Source: Rickettsiales bacterium
GTDB lineage: Bacteria > Pseudomonadota > Alphaproteobacteria > Rickettsiales > UBA1997
NCBI GenBank assembly: GCA_031255235.1
Contig: JAIRSX010000060.1
Location: 1 to 8,302 of the forward strand
Reading direction: 5' to 3'
DNA length: 8,302 nucleotides
Shown: positions 1 to 5,836 of the stretch, piece after piece
How positions within the stretch are numbered: the stretch's first letter is position 1
How the letters are laid out: each line of letters starts with the position of its first letter
Notes under the pieces: model-generated
Database searches by the model: none
What the model saw: the letters and a program-made list of their open reading frames with translations, nothing else
What the model was told of the DNA's origin: nothing
Made by a program: the position numbers and the translations under genes

Positions 1-210
1 GAATTGAAAAGTAGGGGAGTCAAAAGTCATGGTATCAACATGGTGAAGTCGGCAAACTTTGCTGTCTTAACTTCGGCAAGTATGCCATCAATACTGCTGG
101 AATTGGGTTTTATATCAAACGTACAGGAAGAAAAAATGATTAGGAGTTCTCGCTACAAAAATACTATTGTAAATAGCTTGATTAAAACTTTGGAAAAGTA
201 CTTTAAATAA
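1..210 (+). CDS. N-acetylmuramoyl-L-alanine amidase, C-terminal fragment
   Basis: Partial gene entering from the left edge; only the last 69 codons are present, ending in TAA at 208-210. The fragment carries the C-terminal signature of the zinc-dependent Amidase_3 family: an RGVK element (residues 5-8 of the fragment), then NFAVLTSASMPSILLELGF and ISN. The Glu of the LELGF segment (fragment residue 34) matches the conserved catalytic glutamate of the family. These enzymes cleave the amide bond between N-acetylmuramic acid and the first L-Ala of the peptide stem and act in the periplasm or cell wall, in septum splitting or wall turnover. About nine residues between RGVK and the F-VL segment look like a slightly long loop compared with the short AmiC-type spacing. 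Signal peptide, zinc ligands and any targeting domain lie outside the window. It converges on the acyl-CoA ligase gene, with no clear terminator hairpin between them. Confidence 0.9.
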   Translation, partial: ELKSRGVKSHGINMVKSANFAVLTSASMPSILLELGFISNVQEEKMIRSSRYKNTIVNSLIKTLEKYFK

Positions 211-333
211 CACAACTTTTTTGTAAGTATTTCCCCTTATTTCTTCCCAAAAAAAACATCCACTCATTCTACACTTCTATAGATCCAAATCTCCATGGAA
301 GATCGACAGAATCGACCATCGCAATAACAAGAA

Positions 334-2421
334 TTATTTTAGTAACATCTTAAAGTCAACTACAACTGCTCTATCGTTTGTAACAAGACAAGGATTTGCA
401 TCAATACTTACAATGTCAGGTATTTCTAATACTACTTGTTGTATTTTCTTTAGTGTATCAGCAACTTCTTTAACTGCTTTTGGTTCCTCGCCTCTGACAC
501 CGTTTAAAATGGTTCCTATTTTTGTTTCTTTAATTAAAATGTCAAAATCCTCTGCAGGTAAAATTCTCAATGCGGTATCCTTCCAAATCTCAGTATAAAT
601 CCCACCTGTTCCGAACACCATAACCCTTCCAAAATTTTTATCACTATTTATACCAATAATTGTTTCAGTTGCTTTTGTAATCATCTCTTGGATTAGAATA
701 GAGGCACCTTTCAAATTAAATTTTGTAATACTTTCATATAGACCATCCCATCCCTCATTAAATTTTGCTTCGCTGTCAACATTTAGATAAATTCCTTTCA
801 TTTCTGTTTTATGTAAAGCATCTGGAGCAGACAATTTTAAAACAACCGATTTAGGAAATAGTTTTTTACAAAATTCCAATGCTTTTGTTTTATCTGTAAA
901 GTTACCAGATTTAGGGAAGTCAATTCCATAGTGTTCCATAATAGAACTAACTACATCTTGTGGTAGAGATGCTAAGTTCTCATCTTTTGCTTTTTTGACA
1001 GCATTTAAAATATTGTCTGGAACTTTATTTGTATCAACTTGAATTTCTTTAACATTCTTAAATGCCATTTGTCTTTTTAACATTCCGAGCAATCTAACAA
1101 TATCAATCGGATATTCAAAGTGCGACAAATTATTTTGTTTCAAAATTTCAATGCCGGTTTTAACTCTACTACCACCAACAAAACTTGAAAATATATTTAC
1201 CCCTGGAAAATCTCTATTGATTCTGACTATTGCTTCCGCTGTTCCTTTGGCATCTGTAATCATCTGTGGAGTTAATAAAACTAAAATGTTATTATACTCA
1301 CCACTTTCACACAAAACTTTCAAAGCAGATTCGTATCTATCTGCTTTCGCATCTCCAATCACATCAATTGGATTACCAAAGGCAGAAGCAGCAGGTAAGA
1401 CTTCTTTTAATTTTGTGATAGTTAAATCGCTCGGTTTTGCTAAATCAAGCTCATTTTCCTCGCACAGATCGCTTGTTAAAACACCAACACCACCAGCATT
1501 TGTGATTATACCGAGTTTTCCATCAAAATTCTTATGCTTTGACGTCTGTAGGATTTCCAATAGACCAAACATTTCTCTTGTATTGTATGCTTGTATTGCT
1601 CCGCTTGTTTGTAGGGCAATTTCCAATACCCTATAATTAGGTGCAAGACTTCCAGTATGAGACAAAGATGCTGCCTGTGCTTTCGCCGATTTTCCTGGTT
1701 CCAAAATAACAACAGGTTTTGTTTTTGAAACTTTTTTTATGGTTGTTAAAAATTTTTTGCCATTTTTCAAACTTTCTAAGTAAAAAACAAAAGCAGTGGT
1801 ATTTACATCATTAGCAATGGCGTCTAATAACTGGTCTTCTCCTAAAATTGCTTTGTTTCCGATAGAAATAAAGTGTGAAAAACCAATTCCTTTCTCTCTT
1901 GCCCAATCCATCATTGCGGAACAGTATGCTCCAGATTGAGAAATAAAAGCGACATTACCTCTGTTTGGAAAACCATCAGCAAATGATGCGTTTAAATTGT
2001 CAAAAGTTGATATGTGGCCAAGACAATTTGGACCCAACAAATTTATACCGTTCTCAACACACTTTTTGGCAATTTCGTCTTCCAATTCGTGATTTCCAAC
2101 TTCACCAAAACCGGCAGCAATGATGCTAATATTTTTTGCTTTATTTTTGATACAATCTTCTACAACCTGTAAACAAAATTTTGCAGCAACTACCAAAACC
2201 ACTAAATCAACAGATTCCTTGATTTCTGCAACACTTGCTAGTATTTTCTTACCATCGTAATCGAGTCCAACTATATCGGATTTGGAATTTACGGGGTATA
2301 ACATACCTTTATAACAAGCATCTTTTAGATTTTTATAGATGATTGATGCTAATTTATTTGGATCGGGCGTAACACCAACAACTGCTATTGAGCTAGGTTT
2401 AAAAAAAGAATTTAAAGGCAT
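334..2421 (-). CDS. Acetate/acyl-CoA ligase (ADP-forming), fused alpha-beta chain
   Basis: A 695-residue NDP-forming acyl-CoA synthetase that interconverts acyl-CoA + ADP + Pi with acid + ATP + CoA. In fermenters it conserves energy by substrate-level phosphorylation. Domain order from the sequence: CoA-binding Rossmann domain (about 5-130, opening with FFKPSSIAVVGVTPDPNKL), two succinyl-CoA-ligase-like flavodoxin folds (about 150-450), then an ATP-grasp domain (about 480-695). His255 in SLSHTGSLA is the expected phosphohistidine of the alpha part. His537 in PDALHKTEMKG matches the second, beta-part histidine of the ADP-forming acetyl-CoA synthetases. The ATP-grasp end shows VFGTGGIYTEIWKD (602-615) and IDANP (673-677). 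Length fits the single-chain form. There is no GNAT domain, so it is not a Pat-type lysine acetyltransferase fusion. Substrate range (acetate or a longer or branched acid) cannot be read from sequence. No clear Shine-Dalgarno precedes the ATG. It lies 88 bp downstream of the permease gene on the same strand; co-transcription is possible but not shown. Confidence 0.93.
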   Translation of the reverse strand: MPLNSFFKPSSIAVVGVTPDPNKLASIIYKNLKDACYKGMLYPVNSKSDIVGLDYDGKKILASVAEIKESVDLVVLVVAAKFCLQVVEDCIKNKAKNISIIAAGFGEVGNHELEDEIAKKCVENGINLLGPNCLGHISTFDNLNASFADGFPNRGNVAFISQSGAYCSAMMDWAREKGIGFSHFISIGNKAILGEDQLLDAIANDVNTTAFVFYLESLKNGKKFLTTIKKVSKTKPVVILEPGKSAKAQAASLSHTGSLAPNYRVLEIALQTSGAIQAYNTREMFGLLEILQTSKHKNFDGKLGIITNAGGVGVLTSDLCEENELDLAKPSDLTITKLKEVLPAASAFGNPIDVIGDAKADRYESALKVLCESGEYNNILVLLTPQMITDAKGTAEAIVRINRDFPGVNIFSSFVGGSRVKTGIEILKQNNLSHFEYPIDIVRLLGMLKRQMAFKNVKEIQVDTNKVPDNILNAVKKAKDENLASLPQDVVSSIMEHYGIDFPKSGNFTDKTKALEFCKKLFPKSVVLKLSAPDALHKTEMKGIYLNVDSEAKFNEGWDGLYESITKFNLKGASILIQEMITKATETIIGINSDKNFGRVMVFGTGGIYTEIWKDTALRILPAEDFDILIKETKIGTILNGVRGEEPKAVKEVADTLKKIQQVVLEIPDIVSIDANPCLVTNDRAVVVDFKMLLK

Positions 2422-2509
2422 TTACTTAACTTTTATATATTTTATAGCACTTTGTAACCGAAATATTTTTATAAGCAAATTATTTTTTTGATATTGCATC
2501 GACTTACAA

Positions 2510-3727
2510 TTAACTGTATCTCAAGGCATCAATAGGATTTAATTTTGTTGCTTTAACTGCTGGCACAATACCACTCAAAACACCAACGATAATTGCCACA
2601 ATAATTGAAATCATAATTGTTATCACCGAAACTGGAACCTTATAACCCAACAAATTACCAGCCAATTGTCCTAATCCGATGCCTATGGTGATTCCAAAAA
2701 CCCCACCAATGAGAGATATCAAAATAGCCTCAATTAAAAATTGAAACAGTATACTTCTATTTGGTGCACCTATAGCCTTCCTAATACCAATTTCCTTTGT
2801 TCTTTCGGTAACAGCAGAAAGCATCATATTCATGATACCAATACTAGCAACCAATAATGATATTGAAGCAACAGACGTTAATAAAATTGAAACTGCGAGT
2901 CCAATTATTGAAATTTTTTGAATGATTTCAGTTAGGTTTATAACCTCAAAATCGTAATCTTCATCAGTAATGTTGTGTCTTTCACCCAATAGGGCGTAAA
3001 TTCTATTTTCTATCATTCTCATATTTTTAGCATCATCAAATTTAACAAATATTGTATAAACCGACTCTGGAAATCTATTGGTAGTGAGACGAATCTTAAA
3101 AGATCTTAACGGAACTAAAATAACATCGTCTCTATCATTACCACTTGCACCGGCACCTTTTGCTTCGAAAACACCTATAACCTTAAATGGAATTCCCTTA
3201 ATTTTTATATCTTCGCCTATTGGATTTTTACCTCTAAAAACTTCCCTATAAATTGTGTCACCAATAACCGCAACCGGTGTTCCAGATCTAACATCACTTT
3301 CGGTAAACATGGTTCCCATTTTTAAATTATTTTCACCTATCTTCACAAATTCTGTATTTGAAGCTTGAACTCTTGTATTCCAGTTTTCATTTCCATATTT
3401 TACTTGATAGCTTCCAGCCATCATAGGAGCAGTGTTCACAACACCTTTTATATTCTTAATTGCTGCCGTATCGCTAACTGTAAGAGTTGGAGAACCACCA
3501 CGACCACCATGTACACCACTACGACTTCTAGATGCTGGGACAATTATCATCATATTAGAACCAAAACCATCAAGTTGCTTATCGATCTCCAATTGTACTG
3601 CCTGTCCTATGGCAACCATCAAAACAACCGCCATAACACCAATTATAACACCTAACAAAGTAAGCAAAGTTCTCAATTTATTTGAGAATATGGAAATCCA
3701 TGCCTCTTTAAACAATAAAATATACAT
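2510..3727 (-). CDS. MacB/FtsX-family ABC transporter permease
   Basis: A 405-residue inner-membrane permease of the MacB type. One membrane helix lies near the N-terminus (about 20-42, after the FKEAWISIFSNKLRTLLTLLG start typical of the family). A large extracytoplasmic MacB_PCD domain follows (about 43-270), then three helices (about 274-302, 331-357, 367-389). The cytoplasmic segment ERTKEIGIRKAIGA (308-321) is the conserved coupling region that meets the ATPase. The ending KATKLNPIDALRYS is also characteristic. Relatives work as dimers with a LolD/MacB-like ATPase and act by mechanotransmission, in drug or peptide efflux, lipoprotein handling or other envelope tasks; the substrate cannot be told here. 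No ATPase domain is fused, and neither flanking gene encodes one, so the partner must be elsewhere. Residues 65-80 form an odd Ser/Arg/Gly-rich loop at the start of the periplasmic domain. No Shine-Dalgarno is visible before the ATG. Confidence 0.93.
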   Translation of the reverse strand: MYILLFKEAWISIFSNKLRTLLTLLGVIIGVMAVVLMVAIGQAVQLEIDKQLDGFGSNMMIIVPASRSRSGVHGGRGGSPTLTVSDTAAIKNIKGVVNTAPMMAGSYQVKYGNENWNTRVQASNTEFVKIGENNLKMGTMFTESDVRSGTPVAVIGDTIYREVFRGKNPIGEDIKIKGIPFKVIGVFEAKGAGASGNDRDDVILVPLRSFKIRLTTNRFPESVYTIFVKFDDAKNMRMIENRIYALLGERHNITDEDYDFEVINLTEIIQKISIIGLAVSILLTSVASISLLVASIGIMNMMLSAVTERTKEIGIRKAIGAPNRSILFQFLIEAILISLIGGVFGITIGIGLGQLAGNLLGYKVPVSVITIMISIIVAIIVGVLSGIVPAVKATKLNPIDALRYS

Positions 3728-4003
3728 ATCGATTGATAATCTAATTCTTTTTAATTAAAAAACAAAAAATATCACATTTTTCGGGATGACTAATAAAAGT
3801 TGTTTTTTCTTTTTTTAGGCAACACATATTTCTTCTATTTCTTCCTTTGTGTGTCTTATACTTATTAGTTATTATTACATAAGTTTTGTGGTGATGGATT
3901 TATAATATTGTACTGATATCAAGTTTTGAGTTGATAAAATAAGGTAGAAAAGGAGGTGCCCTTTTTAGAAAAATAGGTGGTTTGGTGTTTTTGAAGGAAA
4001 AAG
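3728..4003. other. AT-rich intergenic stretch between permease and toxin-antitoxin locus
   Basis: This divergent spacer must hold the permease promoter (minus strand) and the left flank of the toxin-antitoxin promoter. It is very rich in A and T, with oligo-T runs around 3803-3817. I see no convincing gene, tRNA or strong hairpin. A short minus-strand frame at 3815-3868 reads like a fragment of an enzyme C-terminus but is only about 17 codons long. Confidence 0.5.
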
Positions 4004-4024
4004 GTATTACAATGTGAATACAAA
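4004..4024. promoter_or_regulatory. Operator-like palindrome, copy 1
   Basis: A 21-bp element that matches the second copy at 4049-4069 at 19 of 21 positions. It has perfect 5-bp arms, GTATT at 4004-4008 and AATAC at 4017-4021, and carries TACA/TGTG boxes like those of copy 2. It lies upstream of the predicted -35 box. Toxin-antitoxin operons with ribbon-helix-helix antitoxins are normally autorepressed through paired short palindromes, so this is the likely upstream operator. Confidence 0.6.
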
Positions 4025-4030
4025 TTAATT

Positions 4031-4058
4031 TAGACATTAATTAAAATTGTATTACAAT
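4031..4058 (+). promoter_or_regulatory. Predicted promoter of the toxin-antitoxin operon
   Basis: A sigma-70-like pair: -35 TAGACA at 4031-4036 (one mismatch to TTGACA), 16-bp spacer, and -10 TACAAT at 4053-4058 (one mismatch to TATAAT). The start of transcription would fall near 4065, about 30 bases before the toxin ATG. The -10 box sits inside operator copy 2, which would allow direct repression by the antitoxin. Confidence 0.55.
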
Positions 4059-4069
4059 GTAATTACAAA
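4047..4069. promoter_or_regulatory. Operator-like palindrome, copy 2
   Basis: It contains two adjacent perfect palindromes one base apart: TGTATTACA (4048-4056) and TGTAATTACA (4058-4067), together giving an outer TTGTA/TACAA pair. It repeats copy 1 with a 45-bp offset and overlaps the predicted -10 box. This is the arrangement expected for an autoregulated ribbon-helix-helix antitoxin operator. The identity of the binding protein is inferred from position only. Confidence 0.65.
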
Positions 4070-4093
4070 CAATAACAAAATAAATTGAAAAAA

Positions 4094-4344
4094 ATGAATG
4101 AAATTTAGATAAAAATAAAAAACTGATTCTTGAGAGGAATATAAGTTTTGAGGATGTAATAAATGAAATTTCAAAAGGTAATTACGAAGTTCGCAATAAT
4201 AAAAACTATCCGAACCAAAAGATATTCATTATTAACATTAATGATTATCCACATTGTGTTCCGTTTATAGAAGATGATGAAAAGATATTCTTAAAAACAA
4301 TTTATAAGAATAGAAAACTAAAAAAGGAGGTAAAAAATGTATAA
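4094..4344 (+). pseudogene. BrnT-like toxin gene, frameshifted near its start
   Basis: From 4102 to 4344 one frame encodes a typical small RelE/BrnT-like toxin of the kind paired with CopG-type antitoxins. Its segments run NLDKNKKLILERNISFEDV, then KNYPNQKIFI, VPFIEDDEKIFLKTIY, and the basic end KNRKLKKEVKNV. Relatives are thought to be ribonuclease-fold toxins. This frame has no ATG, GTG or TTG start and is closed by TGA at 4099-4101. The only well-placed ATG, at 4094, is in another frame and reads MNEI then stop (TAG 4106-4108). Adding one A to the AAA run at 4101-4103 would join the two into an 83-codon gene (ATG AAT GAA AAT TTA GAT). The likely cause is therefore a one-base deletion, or a sequencing error in the homopolymer. 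A start at CTG 4123 is possible but unusual. The end of the frame overlaps the antitoxin start by 8 bp, the usual toxin-first order. Confidence 0.75.
4325..4331 (+). promoter_or_regulatory. Strong Shine-Dalgarno of the antitoxin
   Basis: AGGAGGT lies five bases before the antitoxin ATG and inside the toxin reading frame. It is the only textbook Shine-Dalgarno in the window. It fixes the antitoxin start and means antitoxin translation need not depend on reading through the broken toxin frame. Confidence 0.85.
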
Positions 4345-4627
4345 AGATGATGTATTAGATAAAGAGGAGTTAGCAATTCAAAAGGATATTGAAAATGGAT
4401 TGTATGAAGAGGTGGTTGATACCACTAAAAAATATCAAGCAATTGCCCAAAAAACCATAAAAAGTCGTGGTAAGGATACAACCATGTCCCTTCGCATAAA
4501 TTCAAAAGAATTGGAGGACTTTAAAAAAATAGCAAATGAATTTGGATTAAATTATCAATCCTATTTAACCGCATTAATACATAATGTTAATCGTAGAAAA
4601 ATCACATTAAGGGCAGAGGTGTTATAG
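4337..4627 (+). CDS. Ribbon-helix-helix (CopG/BrnA-like) antitoxin
   Basis: A 96-residue protein whose C-terminal half is a ribbon-helix-helix fold. A short strand around DTTMSLRIN (47-55) would insert into the DNA major groove. Helix A follows at about 57-69 and helix B at about 73-86 (NYQSYLTALIHNV). The N-terminal part, DKEELAIQKDIENGLYEEV, is the acidic helical segment that in this family sits before the DNA-binding part and is expected to contact the toxin. It should neutralise the upstream toxin and repress the operon through the palindromes at 4004-4069. Start chosen by the strong Shine-Dalgarno and the 8-bp overlap with the toxin frame. The gene is intact although its partner appears frameshifted. 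Assignment to CopG/BrnA is by fold pattern and gene order; the exact subfamily is uncertain. Confidence 0.85.
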   Translation: MYKDDVLDKEELAIQKDIENGLYEEVVDTTKKYQAIAQKTIKSRGKDTTMSLRINSKELEDFKKIANEFGLNYQSYLTALIHNVNRRKITLRAEVL

Positions 4628-4761
4628 ATTTCACAAATTGGTTATTTAATAAATTCTAAATAACTCAAATTATTATCATATATTGTTATAATTTGCTTTT
4701 ACCTTTTTATTGTTAACAATAGTCATGTAAACACATTTCTTTTAGTGTTTATTTATTCTGT

Positions 4762-4790
4762 AGTCCTTCTTTGAAAAAGAAGGACTATTT
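4762..4790 (+). terminator. Rho-independent terminator of the toxin-antitoxin operon
   Basis: A perfect 11-bp stem (AGTCCTTCTTT at 4762-4772 with AAAGAAGGACT at 4776-4786) with a GAA loop, followed by ATTTT. The T-rich side is downstream on the plus strand, so it serves the antitoxin gene. In the minus direction the stem is followed by ACAGAATAAA, a poor U-tract, so it probably does not stop transcripts from the helix-turn-helix gene. A weaker hairpin (TAAACAC 4728-4734 with GTGTTTA 4745-4751) lies just before it. Confidence 0.8.
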
Positions 4791-4822
4791 TAAATAATAA
4801 ATACCTCTTTTAATCTACATAT

Positions 4823-5113
4823 TTATTTGATATTATTTTCATATTTTTTCTTTAACCGTAAATATAATTCTATTTCCTTTTTTCTTTTAACCTTTTGATA
4901 ACGTGTTTTATTATAAATACGTTGTTTTTCTTTTACAGTCGGACCGTTTTTCTTTAAATTTTGTTTTATATCTTCAAAATGTTTTTTTAAATCTTTATCC
5001 GAATTTATCTTTCTGTAAAAACTTGAAGCATCAATAATGCCTGTTACCGCTTTGATAACGGGCACACCCATTTCTAATTCTTTAAAAATATTCGTGATTA
5101 TTTCATTTTTCAT
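4823..5113 (-). CDS. Small basic helix-turn-helix protein, phage-like
   Basis: A 96-residue protein of unknown role. Residues about 8-45 (IFKELEMGVPVIKAVTG, then ASSFYRKINSDKDLKKHFE) follow the pattern of the homeodomain-like helix-turn-helix found in phage terminase small subunits and some transposon or phage DNA-binding proteins: a G-[ST/V] turn, a recognition helix near SSFYRKI, then 'D..L...F'. The C-terminal half (about 52-96) is strongly basic and predicted helical, rich in Lys, Arg and Tyr, as if for nucleic-acid binding. It is shorter than most terminase small subunits, and no large terminase or other phage gene is nearby, so it may be a remnant or a stand-alone regulator. No Shine-Dalgarno is visible. 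It is divergent from the 142-residue protein gene and convergent with the toxin-antitoxin operon. Confidence that it is a real gene is moderate. Confidence 0.6.
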   Translation of the reverse strand: MKNEIITNIFKELEMGVPVIKAVTGIIDASSFYRKINSDKDLKKHFEDIKQNLKKNGPTVKEKQRIYNKTRYQKVKRKKEIELYLRLKKKYENNIK

Positions 5114-5367
5114 TATATTTAATTGTCATTTCTATTCAGACTTTATCACTTGTTTTACATTAATCAAAGAACAATTACTGCCTATCTCATTAACTATATA
5201 ATATTTGCAATTACAAGTTGGTTTCATATAGGTTTAAAGAAACATTTATTATTTTTTAATAACAATACTAAAAAAAATAATAAAACAATTTTTATTAGTC
5301 AGTCCCAAAAAAAATTGTTTAATTGGTCTGTGAATGTTACCATGTATAAGTATTAGTGTAACGGGAT
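5114..5367. other. AT-rich divergent intergenic region
   Basis: This spacer separates two divergent accessory genes. It is A/T homopolymer-rich. An open frame of 77 codons at 5123-5356 is low-complexity, lacks a ribosome binding site and resembles no family I know, so I do not call it. A possible -10 (TATAAG at 5345-5350) with a poor -35 (TTGGTC at 5323-5328) could serve the downstream gene, but it is weak. Confidence 0.35.
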
Positions 5368-5796
5368 GTGTTTTTAAATAAGGAAGTATTAGTCAATAAC
5401 GATTGGGAAAATTTACAAAAAGATAACGTTATCGTTGAAGAAGGAGATAGAAAAGAAGCTTATCGAGCGCTTTCGTCATTACTTCATAAGTGTAAAAGAT
5501 CGCAGGAAAATCTATCAAGTGAAAAATGGCAATGGAAGTTGATGGAAGGTCATATTTACGCACTTGAAATTGCTTTACCAATAATCACAAATTCAACGGA
5601 AATTAATTTTACAAGAAACGAACTGTTAAAAGCAATGCAAGAACTTTCGTTGATACTTGATAAAACTGAAAAGATACGAAAAAAGTTAAAACAAGGTTCT
5701 CCACAGTGGACGTTAAATACAAATAGAATTTATGCCCTTCGAATCGCCTTGTTTTTAACGGCAAAAACATTAAAAAATTTTGAAAAGGAAGCGTGA
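5368..5796 (+). CDS. Hypothetical protein with two tandem helical modules
   Basis: A 142-residue protein, probably cytoplasmic, with no signal peptide or clear membrane helix. It contains two related modules of about 50 residues offset by 58. Module 1 (about 30-75) ends with WKLMEGHIYALEIAL; module 2 (about 85-133) ends with WTLNTNRIYALRIAL. Aligned identical positions include W56/W114, L58/L116, I63/I121, YAL 64-66/122-124 and IAL 68-70/126-128. Each module looks like a helical hairpin: a charged helix with Lys/Glu heptad-like spacing, a short Gly/Ser-Pro turn, then the QW-L---RIYALRIAL helix. I recall similar single modules in small uncharacterised proteins of low-GC bacteria and phages but cannot name the family. 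The start is GTG, since an in-frame stop (TAA 5359-5361) lies just upstream and no in-frame ATG follows for about 58 codons. No good Shine-Dalgarno is seen. It converges on thrS with a 40-bp gap. Confidence 0.75.
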   Translation: MFLNKEVLVNNDWENLQKDNVIVEEGDRKEAYRALSSLLHKCKRSQENLSSEKWQWKLMEGHIYALEIALPIITNSTEINFTRNELLKAMQELSLILDKTEKIRKKLKQGSPQWTLNTNRIYALRIALFLTAKTLKNFEKEA

Positions 5797-5836
5797 GTAC
5801 ATGAATATTTCCCCAATTGACATTGATTTTATATTA

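Noticed and set aside
1151..1636. 161-codon plus-strand open frame
   Set aside because: It lies entirely antisense within the acyl-CoA ligase gene, which has strong family motifs through this region.
334..2421. Pat-type protein lysine acetyltransferase
   Set aside because: Those proteins carry an added GNAT domain; here the chain ends after the ATP-grasp domain and keeps both catalytic histidines, fitting an active ADP-forming acyl-CoA ligase.
3432..3758. 108-codon plus-strand open frame, and an overlapping 96-codon frame at 3365
   Set aside because: Both are antisense to the start of the MacB-type permease and have Thr/Ile-rich low-complexity translations typical of shadows.
3815..3868. 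Minus-strand short frame reading LISIRHTKEEIEEICVA, like the C-terminus of a PLP-dependent enzyme
   Set aside because: Only about 17 codons between stops, with no further homologous sequence upstream; too short to call a pseudogene.
4709..4720. Perfect palindrome ATTGTTAACAAT after the antitoxin gene
   Set aside because: A 12-bp A/T-rich palindrome is easily found by chance here and is not near a promoter; the real terminator is the GC-containing hairpin at 4762-4786.
5123..5356. 77-codon plus-strand open frame in the spacer
   Set aside because: Low-complexity Asn/Lys/Phe/Ile composition, no ribosome binding site and no family resemblance; expected by chance in AT-rich DNA.
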